A stretch of 64,000 nt of DNA from contig NZ_ML703253.1 in NCBI RefSeq assembly GCF_008520305.1, positions 124,001-188,000 on the forward strand. The letters run 5' to 3'. The DNA is from Mesorhizobium sp. SARCC-RB16n (GTDB taxonomy: Bacteria > Pseudomonadota > Alphaproteobacteria > Rhizobiales > Rhizobiaceae). Of this stretch, positions 7,112-16,042 are shown piece by piece (the stretch's first letter is position 1; each line of letters opens with the position of its first letter). Below the pieces are notes generated by a model. The model did not search any database, was not told the DNA's origin, and worked only from the letters and a program-made list of their open reading frames with translations. A program made the position numbers and the translations under genes.

Positions 7112-8710
7112 TTGGCCGACGTTAAGATTACCATCTCAGCGAAGGCTCTATACGAACAGCTAGTCACCGACAGAAACCCGTATCTTAAGCGGGCTCGTCG
7201 GGCGGCTGAATTGACGGTCCCCTACCTGTTCCCCAAAGAGGGCACTACAGGGGCCGCTGATTTCGCAGAGCCTAACCAAGGTCTCGGCGCTCGTGGCATC
7301 AGGTTCCTGGCTTCCAAGTTGAGCCAAAGCCTGTTCCCCATCAACGCGCCTTTCTTCAAGTACGAAATCGACGACATCGCCCTCCAAGACCTGACCAAGG
7401 CCGACGACAAGAGGGGTGAGATCGAGAAGGCCCTGAGCGCCCGCGAACGTGCGGTTCTCAGCGAAATGAACGGTTCCATGTTCCGGCCCGTTGCCTTCGA
7501 AGCCTGCCGTCAGCTTGTGCTGGCTGGCAACTACATGATCTTCATCCCGAAGAAGGGCAAGCCTCGTGGCTTCCGCCTGTCATCCTACGTGGTCAATCGC
7601 GACCCGTCCGGCAACATCCTCGACATCGTCATCAAAGAGCAGATCGCTCGCGCTGCCCTGTCCGAGGACATCAAGTCCAAGATAGCCAGCACCGACGTTG
7701 CAGATAGCGACAAGGAAGCGACGGTCGATGTCTACACGCTCATCACGCTCGATGACGCCTCCAGTCAGTACATCGTGGTCCAAGAGATCGACGGTGTGCA
7801 GATCGACGGCGAATACTCGGGCTCGTACCCCAAAGACAAGCTGCCCTGGCTGCCCCTGCGTTTCACCTATGTGGAAGGCGAGGACTACGGTCGCGGCTTT
7901 GTCGACGAGTACATTGGCGACCTGAACTCCCTCGACGTCCTGACCGAAGCATTACGGGACGGCACCGTGCAAGGTGCGAAGGTTGTCTGGATTGTCTCGC
8001 CCAACGCGAACGTCCGTGTCGAGAAGCTGTCAAAGGCTGAGAACGGCGCATTCGTCCAGGGCGACATCAACCAAATCCAGCCCCTCAGGCTCGACAAGCA
8101 GGCCGACTTTGCGGTGGCCGAAAGGTTCATCCAGCAGCTCACCGAACGGCTCTCCTTCGCGTTCCTCCTTAACACCTCCGTCCAGCGGAAGGGTGAGCGG
8201 GTCACGGCAGAAGAGATTCGGTACATGGCCGGTGAACTCGACCAGGGTCTCGGCGGCGTCTACTCGCTGCTGGCTGAAGAGTTCCAGCTCCCCGTCGCTC
8301 GCCTGTTCGAGGCGCGCATGGAGTTCGTTCGCAAGGTCCCTCCGCTTCCCAAGGAGATTACCTCCACGACCATCGTTACGGGCCTAGACGCCCTTGGTCG
8401 CGGCAACGATCTGCAGAACCTCGACAGCTTCCTGGCTGGCGCTGCCCAACTGGGTGGCCCTGAAGCAATCGGCCGATACGTCAACCTCGGTGAGTATTTC
8501 AAGCGCCGTGGTGCTGCCCTTGGCATCGACATGGGTGGTCTCATCCGTACCGACCAAGAAATCCAGGCAGCCGATCAGGCAGCCATGCAGCAGCAAATGA
8601 TCTCGCAGCTCGGCCCCCAGGCAATCTCCCAGATGGGCGGTATGGCCAAGGAAGGCATGAAGCAGCAGGCCCAACCCCCACAAGCCACGACAGGAGAACA
8701 GAATGGCTGA
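7112..8710 (+). CDS. Portal (head-tail connector) protein, T7 gp8-like
   Basis: A 532-residue connector forming the ring through which DNA enters the head. The N-terminal SAKALYEQLVTDRNPYLKRA, TVPYLFPKEG and GARGIRFLASKLSQSLFP match the gp8 pattern, and the C-terminus is Gln-rich (MQQQMISQLGPQAISQMGG). The only near-standard start is TTG 7112, six bases after the TAA of the preceding gene in the same frame and without an obvious ribosome site, so translation may depend on termination upstream. Confidence 0.93.
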   Translation: MADVKITISAKALYEQLVTDRNPYLKRARRAAELTVPYLFPKEGTTGAADFAEPNQGLGARGIRFLASKLSQSLFPINAPFFKYEIDDIALQDLTKADDKRGEIEKALSARERAVLSEMNGSMFRPVAFEACRQLVLAGNYMIFIPKKGKPRGFRLSSYVVNRDPSGNILDIVIKEQIARAALSEDIKSKIASTDVADSDKEATVDVYTLITLDDASSQYIVVQEIDGVQIDGEYSGSYPKDKLPWLPLRFTYVEGEDYGRGFVDEYIGDLNSLDVLTEALRDGTVQGAKVVWIVSPNANVRVEKLSKAENGAFVQGDINQIQPLRLDKQADFAVAERFIQQLTERLSFAFLLNTSVQRKGERVTAEEIRYMAGELDQGLGGVYSLLAEEFQLPVARLFEARMEFVRKVPPLPKEITSTTIVTGLDALGRGNDLQNLDSFLAGAAQLGGPEAIGRYVNLGEYFKRRGAALGIDMGGLIRTDQEIQAADQAAMQQQMISQLGPQAISQMGGMAKEGMKQQAQPPQATTGEQNG

Positions 8711-8846
8711 CGAAAGCACACCCGAAGTGGTGACCGAAGTGGTCGCCGAAGAGAAAGCCAAAGCGGCCCCGAAGGCGAAAGCCAAAGAGAAGCGCCCGGC
8801 GAACCATGAGCTGATGATCAGCGGCAACGTCGTGGTGACACATTGA
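8703..8846 (+). CDS. Small Lys/Ala-rich protein between portal and scaffold
   Basis: A 47-residue protein (EEKAKAAPKAKAKEKRPANH in the middle, then ELMISGNVVVTH). The ATG at 8703 overlaps the portal end, preceded by AGGAGA at about 8693-8698, and its TGA overlaps the TTG start of the scaffold gene. It is too short for most gene callers but has a good ribosome site and the same coupled layout as its neighbours. Function unknown. Confidence 0.6.
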   Translation: MADESTPEVVTEVVAEEKAKAAPKAKAKEKRPANHELMISGNVVVTH

Positions 8847-9706
8847 CGACTGCTACCATTCAGGTCCAGGCCGCTCAGCCCACCGCTGACGAAAGCGCTG
8901 CGGCCCTGGCGGCTGCGGCTGCTGCTGCCCCGACGACTGAAGCTGAGGCCCGCGCCCAGATCGCTGCTGCTGAAGCGGCCAAGATCGCGCCGGCTAAGCC
9001 TGTTCGCCCCGACAGCGTCCCCGAGAAGTTCTGGGATGCCGAGAAGGGCGTCGTGAACCATGAAGCTCTCCTGGCCTCCTATACGGAGCTGGAGAAGAAG
9101 GTTGGCGCCCCGAAGGAAGAGACCAAGCCCGAAGGTGAGAAGACCGCCGAGCAGATCGCCAAGGAAGCCGCCGACAAGGCCGCTGCCGAGGATGCCCCTA
9201 AGAAGGCATCTGAGGTCGTCGCTGACCTGAACTCGAAGTTCCTGGCTCAGGACGGCAAGCTGACTGACGCCGACTACGCCGCAGCCGAGGCCATTGGTCA
9301 CGACCGCGCAACTGTCGACGCCTTCATCGCCGGCCAGCAGGCTCTCGCTGAAGTGGCAACGCAGCGCATCACCTCCGCAGCCGGTGGCAAGGAAAGCATG
9401 GACCGCATGTTCGCATGGGCGTCCACCTCCATCCCGGCAGCCGAGATCGAGACCTTCAACAAGTCATTCGAAGGTTCCGACGTGAATGCCGCTGTGGTCG
9501 CCATGGAACAGCTCAAGGCGAAGTACGAGGCCGCGAACGGGAAAGACCCGACGCTGGTAGCCGGTAAGCCCGGTGCCAATGCCTCTGACGTCTTCACGAG
9601 CTGGGCTCAGGTCCAGGCTGCGATGGGCGACGAGCGCTACAGCAAGGACCATGCGTACCGGACCCAGATCGAGCAGAAGCTCGCCCGGTCCAACAACATC
9701 CGCTAA
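8843..9706 (+). CDS. Capsid assembly scaffolding protein, T7 gp9-like
   Basis: A 287-residue, acidic, Ala/Glu/Lys-rich, mostly helical protein with PDSVPEKFWDAEKGVVNHEA near residue 55, the signature of T7-type scaffolds, which guide capsid assembly and then leave the head. The C-terminus (SKDHAYRTQIEQKLARSNNI) is basic, as expected for the coat-binding end. It starts at TTG 8843, overlapping the TGA of the small upstream gene. In T7 the capsid gene would follow directly; here the lysis cassette comes first. Confidence 0.88.
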   Translation: MTTATIQVQAAQPTADESAAALAAAAAAAPTTEAEARAQIAAAEAAKIAPAKPVRPDSVPEKFWDAEKGVVNHEALLASYTELEKKVGAPKEETKPEGEKTAEQIAKEAADKAAAEDAPKKASEVVADLNSKFLAQDGKLTDADYAAAEAIGHDRATVDAFIAGQQALAEVATQRITSAAGGKESMDRMFAWASTSIPAAEIETFNKSFEGSDVNAAVVAMEQLKAKYEAANGKDPTLVAGKPGANASDVFTSWAQVQAAMGDERYSKDHAYRTQIEQKLARSNNIR

Positions 9707-9708
9707 TC

Positions 9709-9754
9709 GAATAACCCCGGGAACCGTCTCTGCCTTTTGGTATGCGGCCCGGGG
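9709..9754 (+). promoter_or_regulatory. Hairpin with partial copy of the promoter-like element
   Basis: GAATAACCCC at 9709-9718 matches the start of the element at 6684 and is followed by CCCCGGG (9715-9721) pairing with CCCGGGG (9748-9754) around a 26-base loop. It sits between scaffold and endolysin. It could reduce read-through, start transcription of the lysis genes, or both. Confidence 0.4.
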
Positions 9755-9777
9755 ACATTCGCGTTCCAAAGGACACC

Positions 9778-10368
9778 ATGAACCGCCCAGCATTCTTCGC
9801 TGCGGTGCGTTCTGCGTTCGGCCCGCTGGCAGCCGCCCAGGTTGCTGGCTTCACTCTGATCCTCGATCAGGCCGAGAGGGTCAAGACACCCCTCGACCGC
9901 CTAGCCTACATGCTCGCGACGACCTACTGGGAAACCGGCAGGACGATGCAGCCTGTGGCCGAGGCCAACTGGATCAAGAACGCCGAGGCATGGCGCAAGA
10001 CGCACCTCCGCTACTACCCGTTCTACGGTCGTGGCTACGTCCAACTGACGTGGGACTACAACTACAAGAAGGCCTCTGACTACTTCCGCACGGTCCTCGG
10101 GATCAACGTTGACTTCGTCAAGAACCCCGAGCTGGTCATGCGCCCCGAGTACGCGGTCGTCATCCTGTTCGTCGGCATGGAGCAAGGCTGGTTCACCGGC
10201 AAGAAGCTCTCCGACTACATGGACGGCATCGACGAGGGTGACGTGGAAGACCTCCGCGAGTTCGTCGAAGCACGGCGCATCATCAACGGCGTCGACAAGA
10301 AACTCGAGATTGGCAAGATCGCCCTCGTGTTCGAGAAGGGTCTCCGCGCATCGGGCTACGGCAAGTGA
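9778..10368 (+). CDS. Endolysin, glycoside hydrolase family 19
   Basis: A 196-residue peptidoglycan-degrading enzyme of the chitinase-like GH19 family used by many phages for lysis. The catalytic region reads LATTYWETGRTM with Glu52 as the probable acid. FYGRGYVQLTWDYNYKKAS is the GRGxxQLTxxxNY motif of the substrate groove. There is no signal peptide, so release needs a holin. ATG 9778 has AAGGA at 9769-9773. It opens a lysis cassette lying between scaffold and capsid. Confidence 0.9.
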   Translation: MNRPAFFAAVRSAFGPLAAAQVAGFTLILDQAERVKTPLDRLAYMLATTYWETGRTMQPVAEANWIKNAEAWRKTHLRYYPFYGRGYVQLTWDYNYKKASDYFRTVLGINVDFVKNPELVMRPEYAVVILFVGMEQGWFTGKKLSDYMDGIDEGDVEDLREFVEARRIINGVDKKLEIGKIALVFEKGLRASGYGK

Positions 10369-10523
10369 AGCCCTTCCTCATCATCTTCCGCAAGGCCAAG
10401 GACGGCGTGTGGGAGAAGGACGGCATCAAGGTCAGGTTCGGATACCGCTATGGTGCCGCCCTCGGCCTGAAGAACCACTTCATAGTCGGCCCATGGATCG
10501 TCTCCTGGGGCTGGTGGAAATGA
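10365..10523 (+). CDS. Small basic/aromatic protein in lysis cassette
   Basis: A 52-residue protein beginning at GTG 10365, overlapping the endolysin stop (GTGA) and ending FIVGPWIVSWGWWK. The aromatic C-terminus could touch the membrane but is too short for a confident transmembrane helix. Its TGA overlaps the ATG of the holin-like gene. Function unknown; position suggests a lysis-related or simply coupled role. Confidence 0.5.
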   Translation: MKPFLIIFRKAKDGVWEKDGIKVRFGYRYGAALGLKNHFIVGPWIVSWGWWK

Positions 10524-10807
10524 CCACCATCAAGTCCAGCAGGCGCACCTCCAAACAGTTCCTGCTGGCAAACACCGGGTTGGCCTGGGGGCTCGCTTTC
10601 TACAGCCTCTACACCAACCAAGGGGCCGCCGCAGTTGCATCCTCACTGGCGCTGATCGGTTCCCTCTACGGGGCCTATGTCGGTGTCGGTCACATGGACT
10701 ACCGACGCTTCCTCAATTTCTTCAACGGACAGGAGACAGGCCTATCATACCCAGGGTCTATGCCTACCTCGCCGGATTGCTCGCCGTCCTCACCCTCATT
10801 GGGGTGA
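10520..10807 (+). CDS. Putative holin
   Basis: A 95-residue protein with a basic N-terminus (TTIKSSRRTSKQ) and two hydrophobic segments around LLANTGLAWGLAFYSLY and AAAVASSLALIGSLYGAYVG, fitting a small two-helix membrane protein. It lies between endolysin and spanin genes, where a holin is expected. Its 3' end overlaps the i-spanin frame. A second holin candidate exists at 24992-25201, so which one triggers lysis is not settled. Confidence 0.6.
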   Translation: MTTIKSSRRTSKQFLLANTGLAWGLAFYSLYTNQGAAAVASSLALIGSLYGAYVGVGHMDYRRFLNFFNGQETGLSYPGSMPTSPDCSPSSPSLG

Positions 10808-11073
10808 TCTACGGCAAAGGCCGGCTTGACGCCAAACATGCAGCCGAAACGGCGCTCCTGAAGGGGAACCTGAAGGTCGCTGAGCTGAACCTCAAGAACG
10901 AGAAGGACGCCCGCCTGGGTGATGCCATTCTCGCCACCGAAGCAGCCAAACGACAGGCTGCCCTATCCACCAAGATTGACGAGCTGAACACCTATGCGGA
11001 AACGCTTGAAGACGCTAATCGCGAGTGCCTTAGTGGCGCTGACGTTGAGCGGCTGCGCGACCTCTGGAAGTAG
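10744..11073 (+). CDS. Rz-like i-spanin, probable ATC start
   Basis: Inner-membrane spanin subunit: an N-terminal anchor (VYAYLAGLLAVLTLIGVIYG) followed by a long charged helix (HAAETALLKGNLKVAELNLK and beyond). The first standard start, TTG 10777, falls inside the anchor and has no ribosome site. AGGAGA at 10731-10736 is seven bases before ATC 10744, which would give an IPRVYAYLAG beginning like other Rz proteins; ATA 10747 is the alternative. The o-spanin gene is nested at its end in another frame, the usual Rz/Rz1 layout. Confidence 0.75.
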   Translation: MIPRVYAYLAGLLAVLTLIGVIYGKGRLDAKHAAETALLKGNLKVAELNLKNEKDARLGDAILATEAAKRQAALSTKIDELNTYAETLEDANRECLSGADVERLRDLWK

Positions 11074-11269
11074 GATCGTCGCACCCCACTACCCGGAGCT
11101 GCCTGCTGATTTGCGGGTGTGCTTCTCTACCACCGTCGCGCCGCCCAGCTCGGGCGTGATGACGAAGAAGCGGGTGATGAACCTCATCGCCAAGCTGAAG
11201 AAATCGGAGAGCGACAAGACGGACTGCGGCAAGCGCCTCATCTCCTTCTACGACAGTCTCTCCCACTGA
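10994..11269 (+). CDS. Rz1-like o-spanin lipoprotein
   Basis: A 91-residue outer-membrane spanin subunit. A signal peptide (RKRLKTLIASALVALTLSGC) ends in the lipobox LSGC with the lipidated Cys at 21, followed by a Pro-containing periplasmic part. It overlaps the i-spanin by 80 bases in a different frame, so lysis of a Gram-negative host through membrane fusion is expected. Confidence 0.8.
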   Translation: MRKRLKTLIASALVALTLSGCATSGSRIVAPHYPELPADLRVCFSTTVAPPSSGVMTKKRVMNLIAKLKKSESDKTDCGKRLISFYDSLSH

Positions 11270-11273
11270 CTAT

Positions 11274-11306
11274 GGCCCCGTTCCCTGCAATGCAAAGCGG
11301 GGCCTT
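11274..11306 (+). terminator. Probable terminator after the lysis cassette
   Basis: GGCCCCG (11274-11280) pairs with CGGGGCC (11298-11304) around a 17-base loop, followed by TT. The T-tract is weak, so termination may be partial. The rest of 11307-11504 holds no convincing gene and probably carries the leader or promoter of the capsid gene. Confidence 0.5.
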
Positions 11307-11504
11307 CTCATGTTCCCGACGCCTGTTCTGACAGATCACACCCCTCTTTAGGCGGTGATCAAGGAACCAAGGAAGTCTCACCAGAAGACCACTTGGAGAC
11401 CCGCCAACCGCACCTGAGGGTGTGGAAGCCGGACAATCCCAATGACGCTTCCAGTGCTGCTCCGAGGTCCGCGCAAACCTCAGAACAAACACGGGAATAC
11501 ACAC

Positions 11505-12437
11505 ATGGCCAATCCTGGCATCGTATCCAATCTCGGTCAGGCCAACGGCGTCGGTGACGTCCAGGCTAACTTCGTCAAGGTCGCAACCGGCGAAATCCTG
11601 ACTGCATTCACTCGCACTGTCGAGTTCGCGGACAAGCACATGGTCCGCAACATCTCGGAAGGCAAGTCCGCTTCCTTCCCGGTGACGGGCCGCACCTCGG
11701 GTGCCCGCTACCATACCCCGGGCGATCAGGTCCTCGGTACGGTCACCAAGTTCAACGAGCGCGTCATCACCATCGACGACCTCCTGTTGACCGACTACTT
11801 CACCGCCAACATCTACGAGGCGATGAACCACTTCGAGACCCGCTCGGAGATGACCAAGCAGCTCGGTGAAGAGCTGGCACAGGCCTACGACCGCAACGTC
11901 GCTCGCACGATGCTCCTCACGACCCGCATGTCGAACGTCGTGGACAACCTCCCGGGCGGCGGCAAGATCGTCAACGCGGCTCTGCTCACGGACAGCGACC
12001 AGATGGCGAAGGCCTTCTTCGACGCGGCTGCCGTTCTGGATGGCAAGTACATCCCGGCTGAGCGTTACGCTGCCCTGAAGCCGGTGCAGTACTACGCCCT
12101 GGCTCAGAACACCAAGGTGATCAACGTCCAGTGGGACGGCAAGGGCTCCTATTCGGACGGTAAGGTCGTCAAGATCGCGGACATCCCGATCTTCAAGTCG
12201 CTGAACCTGCCGAACGGCACCAACGTGAACACCGGCCCGGCCAAGTACCAGGGCGACTTCACGAACACCGCTGGCATCATCTTCAACAAGGGCCTCGCCG
12301 GCACCGTGAAGCTGCTCGATGTCGCTATCGAGAGCGAATACATGGTCTCGCGTCAGGGCACCCTGATCGTCGCCAAGTACGCTGTCGGTCACGGCGGTCT
12401 CCGTCCCGAGTGCGGCCTGGAGCTGGCTACGGCCTAA
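11505..12437 (+). CDS. Major capsid protein, T7 gp10-like
   Basis: A 310-residue HK97-fold coat protein. Recognisable parts are QANGVGDVQANFVKVATGEI, the TRTVEFADKHMVRNISEGKS region, DDLLLTDYFTANIYEAMNHF, and the C-terminal IESEYMVSRQGTLIVAKYAV. ATG 11505 was preferred to ATG 11442 because the first gives the normal MANPG-type beginning of the family and the upstream 21 codons show no conservation pattern. It is a single-gene unit bounded by hairpins on both sides. Confidence 0.93.
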   Translation: MANPGIVSNLGQANGVGDVQANFVKVATGEILTAFTRTVEFADKHMVRNISEGKSASFPVTGRTSGARYHTPGDQVLGTVTKFNERVITIDDLLLTDYFTANIYEAMNHFETRSEMTKQLGEELAQAYDRNVARTMLLTTRMSNVVDNLPGGGKIVNAALLTDSDQMAKAFFDAAAVLDGKYIPAERYAALKPVQYYALAQNTKVINVQWDGKGSYSDGKVVKIADIPIFKSLNLPNGTNVNTGPAKYQGDFTNTAGIIFNKGLAGTVKLLDVAIESEYMVSRQGTLIVAKYAVGHGGLRPECGLELATA

Positions 12438-12457
12438 TCCACACCCACACACCGATG

Positions 12458-12490
12458 AACCGGGGCTCCTTAGGGGGCCTCGGTTTTTTT
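12458..12490 (+). terminator. Strong terminator after the capsid gene
   Basis: A 12-pair stem with two G-U pairs, AACCGGGGCTCC (12458-12469) and GGGGCCTCGGTT (12474-12485), TTAG loop, and seven T at 12484-12490. T7 also has its main late terminator just after gene 10, so position agrees. Confidence 0.88.
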
Positions 12491-12515
12491 CGTTCAACTC
12501 TCCACTGGAGGCAAA

Positions 12516-13103
12516 ATGGCCAACGGCCTGACCCCACTGACAGAGCTTGAGGCGATCAACGAAATCCTCGCGACCGGAGCTGAAAGCCCTGTGTCGACCC
12601 TTGAGGAGAACCAAGTGATCGACGCCTCGCTCGCAATGAATACCCTTCGGGCCACCTCGGTCGAGGTCCAGACGGCTGGCTGGAACTTCAACTCCGAGGA
12701 AGGCGTGAGCATCGCCCCAGACCAGAACGGAGAGATCATCCTCCCGCCGAACGTCCTGAGGGTCGATACCTCTGGCGAAAGCGCGGCCACCAACGCCGTG
12801 CAGCGCGGCCTACGTCTCTACGACAAGGGCAACCGCACCACCATCTTTGAAGGCCCTGTGACGGTCGACTGGGTCCTCGGTCTCGACTTTGAAGACCTCC
12901 CGTCCACAGCCCGGCTCTACATCACCATTCGCGCGGCTCGCAAATACCAGGACCGCTACTTCGGTGATCAGGCTGTCCACTCCTACACGTCGCAGGACGA
13001 GCAGATCGCTCGCGCCGCCATGATGCAGGAAGAGATGGACAGCAACGACGCCAACATGCTGTCCGACAGCCAGTTCATGACCAAGCTCAGAGGCCGCAGC
13101 TAA
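12516..13103 (+). CDS. Tail tubular protein A, T7 gp11-like
   Basis: A 195-residue adaptor between portal and nozzle. MANGLTPLTELEAINEILAT, the VDWVLGLDFEDLPSTARLYI stretch and RAARKYQDRYFGDQ follow the gp11 family, and length is as in T7 (196). ATG 12516 has GGAGG at 12507-12511. The gene is followed immediately by gp12-like GTG at 13104. Confidence 0.93.
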   Translation: MANGLTPLTELEAINEILATGAESPVSTLEENQVIDASLAMNTLRATSVEVQTAGWNFNSEEGVSIAPDQNGEIILPPNVLRVDTSGESAATNAVQRGLRLYDKGNRTTIFEGPVTVDWVLGLDFEDLPSTARLYITIRAARKYQDRYFGDQAVHSYTSQDEQIARAAMMQEEMDSNDANMLSDSQFMTKLRGRS

Positions 13104-15578
13104 GTGGCCAAAGTCTCTGGCTCGATTGCCAACTTTGCCAACGGTGTCAGTCAGCAGGCCATGGCCTTGCGGCTGGCCACCCAAGGCGACCTCCAGACGA
13201 ACGCCTACTCGACCATCGTGGACGGACTCAAGAAGCGCCCTCCGACGAAGCTCAGGGCCAGCCTCGGGCCAGCCATTTCAGGCACCGTCTTCACCCACAC
13301 AATCAACCGTGACGCCAACGAACGGTATGAGCTGGTGGTCACCCCTACGTCTATCCGCGTGTTCACCCTGGATGGCGTCGAGAAGGTGGTCAACGCTCCG
13401 ACCGGCTACGGCTACCTGTCTTACAACACGGCTGCCTACCAGCGTCCCCCTTACCGGGCACTGACGGTTGGCGACTACACCTACATCACGAACCAGACCA
13501 AGGTGGTCGCCCAGGACCCCGCCATCGTCGAGCAGGCTTCCCCGAGTGAGGCCATCGTCAACGTGCTGGCTGGCAACTACGGCAAGACCTACACGATCAC
13601 CATCAACAACGTGAAGGTGGCCGAGTACCGAACCCCAGACGGTCAGAGCGCGGCCCAGTCGCCGGCAGTCGACGTCTCCTACATCGCCCGCAGGCTTGCC
13701 ACTGGCGAGACCGTGGCCCTGGAGAACACAGCCAACGACAAGCCGAACGGCAACTGGACGTGGAAGGCCACCGACACCAACCTTGCTGCCAACGGCATCG
13801 ACGCGGCCCACGGCTGGACCGTCAAGGTCTTCAAGTCGACGATCTACATCAAGAAGAACGATGGCGCCGATTTCAGCATCGCGGTCGACGACGGCTACAA
13901 CGGCAACGCCATGAAGGCTGTGCGCAAGACCGTGCAGGACTTCGCTGATCTACCAGCCTACTGCGAGGACAAGGTCGCTATCGAGGTCACCGGCTCAGTC
14001 GGGACCGAGTTCGACAACTACTACGTCCGCTTCGACCGCCAGGATGCCAACTCCTCCATCGGCGTGTGGCGGGAAATCCCCAAGCCTGGGATCGTCAAGG
14101 GCATCAACGCCAACACGATGCCATTCGTGCTTGTCCGTGAGGCCAACGGCACGTTCACCTTCAAGGCTGCCACATGGGATCAGCGCAAGTGCGGCGACGA
14201 CAAGATCGCCCCTGGCCCGTCCTTCATTGGCAATACGATCAACGAGCTGCTGTTCTTCAAGAACCGGCTCGGGTTCCTGTCCGACGAGAACGTGATCCTG
14301 TCCAGGCACGGCAGCTTCTTCGACTTCTACCGCTCGACCGCGACGGCCCTGCTCGACGATGATCCTATCGACGTGGCCGCGACCGACAACGGCGTCTCTG
14401 TGCTTCGCAGCGCGGTGGCGGCGGCTGACCGGCTGGTGCTGTTCGCGGACCAGACGCAGTTCACCCTTATGGGCAACGAGCTGCTGACCCCGAAGACAGC
14501 CTCGATCCGGCCCTCGACGTCGTTCTCGGCATCGAGCGTGGCTCGCCCGGTTCGCGCCGGCAACTCGATCTTCTTCCCCGTGGATCGCGGCCAATACACC
14601 ATGATCCGCGACTACAAGATCGACGTGAACACCGGCCTAGCGGACGCCTCTGACGCCACCGGACATGTCCCTCAGTACATCCCAGGCACCGCCCTGAGGA
14701 TCGCTGCATCGACCCATGAGGACATCCTTGTGGTGCAGGCTGACGGTGATCCCGGCGCGCTCTACGTCTACAAGTACTACTGGTCGAATGATCAGCAGCT
14801 CCAGGCGAGCTGGTCGCGGTGGACGTTCCCCGGTGTGACTGCGATCCTCGATATCCAGTTCATCGACAGCCAGCTCATCCTGATCGTCAATCGCGGGCTC
14901 AACGCCTTCATTGAGGTGATGGACATTCAGCCGGGTGGCGTGGACGACTACTGCCGGTTCGTCATCAACCTCGACCGGAGGTTCACCGTGAAGGACACCG
15001 GCAATCGCACCTACGATCCGTTCGACAACACCACCACGGTGCCCATGCCTATCGACATCACGACCGACAGCTACATCTGCGTGACAGCGGGGCAGCAGAA
15101 CGCTGTGATGGAGCCCGGCCTCGCTCTCCAAATTCTGTCGAAGAGTTCCACCCAGGTCGTCCTCTCCGGGGACATCAGGGGCGTTCCGCTCTACTTCGGG
15201 ACCGTCTATGAGATGCGCTACCGGCTATCGACGATCTACATCCGGCAGGAGAGCCGCAGCGGCGGTGTCTCGACGATTACTGAGGGACGGCTGCAGCTCA
15301 TGCACCTCCTGATCCAGTTCTCGAAGACCGCCTACTTCCGCGTCGAGGTCACCCCGATGGCGCGCGAGGTCCGCTCGTACTTCTCCAACGGTCGCCTCAT
15401 GGGTGACCCGAACAACCGGGTTGATGTGGTCAATCTGAGCGACGGTTCCTTCAAGGTCCCGCTGCTCTCAAAGAACGACCGCGTCGTCGTCGAGATCGTG
15501 AACGACAGCTACCTCCCGTCCTGCCTGCTCTCCGCTGAGTGGGTGGCCAACTACGTCCAGAAATCGACAAGGATTTGA
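13104..15578 (+). CDS. Tail tubular protein B (nozzle), T7 gp12-like
   Basis: An 824-residue nozzle protein. The start GSIANFANGVSQQAMALRLA, the domain around FFKNRLGFLSDENVILSRHG, and LSYNTAAYQRPPYRALTVGD are characteristic. GTG 13104 directly follows the TAA of the previous gene. The next gene overlaps its TGA by one base. In T7 gp12 forms the tube tip and contacts the fibres. Confidence 0.93.
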   Translation: MAKVSGSIANFANGVSQQAMALRLATQGDLQTNAYSTIVDGLKKRPPTKLRASLGPAISGTVFTHTINRDANERYELVVTPTSIRVFTLDGVEKVVNAPTGYGYLSYNTAAYQRPPYRALTVGDYTYITNQTKVVAQDPAIVEQASPSEAIVNVLAGNYGKTYTITINNVKVAEYRTPDGQSAAQSPAVDVSYIARRLATGETVALENTANDKPNGNWTWKATDTNLAANGIDAAHGWTVKVFKSTIYIKKNDGADFSIAVDDGYNGNAMKAVRKTVQDFADLPAYCEDKVAIEVTGSVGTEFDNYYVRFDRQDANSSIGVWREIPKPGIVKGINANTMPFVLVREANGTFTFKAATWDQRKCGDDKIAPGPSFIGNTINELLFFKNRLGFLSDENVILSRHGSFFDFYRSTATALLDDDPIDVAATDNGVSVLRSAVAAADRLVLFADQTQFTLMGNELLTPKTASIRPSTSFSASSVARPVRAGNSIFFPVDRGQYTMIRDYKIDVNTGLADASDATGHVPQYIPGTALRIAASTHEDILVVQADGDPGALYVYKYYWSNDQQLQASWSRWTFPGVTAILDIQFIDSQLILIVNRGLNAFIEVMDIQPGGVDDYCRFVINLDRRFTVKDTGNRTYDPFDNTTTVPMPIDITTDSYICVTAGQQNAVMEPGLALQILSKSSTQVVLSGDIRGVPLYFGTVYEMRYRLSTIYIRQESRSGGVSTITEGRLQLMHLLIQFSKTAYFRVEVTPMAREVRSYFSNGRLMGDPNNRVDVVNLSDGSFKVPLLSKNDRVVVEIVNDSYLPSCLLSAEWVANYVQKSTRI

Positions 15579-16039
15579 TGATCACAATTCGTAGGGCCAA
15601 GGTGGCCGACGCTATCTCCCTGGCTCCGCGATTGCGGTCAGCAGATCGAGACGAAATCAGAGCAGCCTTGGGCATGACGCCTGAGGTTGCCCTGCCTCTG
15701 TTCATTCAGGGGAACTACATCTGGGCCGGCGTCGAGCCATCAGGGAGGGTCTTCGGGCTCTTCGGGATCGACCCGGTCCACAACAATCCCCACCTTGGGA
15801 TCGTCTGGATGGTCTCCTCACCAGAGATCATGAACTACCGTCGAGAGCTGGTCAGGCTCACCCCGAAGTGGCTCAAAAGGCTGCACCGGATCAGGCCCCT
15901 GATCGGCAACCATATCGACGCCCGCAACACCACGCACATCCGCTGGCTCAGGCGCATGGGTTTCTCGTTCCTGAGGACCCATCCAGAGTTCGGCGTCGAG
16001 AAGCGTCCCTTCCATGAATTTGCAAGATTGAGGTCATAA
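15578..16039 (+). CDS. T7 gp13-like internal protein with acetyltransferase-like fold
   Basis: A 153-residue protein starting MITIRRAKVADAISLAPRLR, like the first strand and helix of GNAT proteins and of T7 gp13. RLHRIRPLIGNHIDARNTTH and WLRRMGFSFLRTHPEFG form the usual C-terminal half. T7 gp13 is needed for virion morphogenesis rather than known acetylation. The ATG at 15578 overlaps the last base of the gp12-like gene. Confidence 0.8.
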   Translation: MITIRRAKVADAISLAPRLRSADRDEIRAALGMTPEVALPLFIQGNYIWAGVEPSGRVFGLFGIDPVHNNPHLGIVWMVSSPEIMNYRRELVRLTPKWLKRLHRIRPLIGNHIDARNTTHIRWLRRMGFSFLRTHPEFGVEKRPFHEFARLRS

Positions 16040-16042
16040 CGA

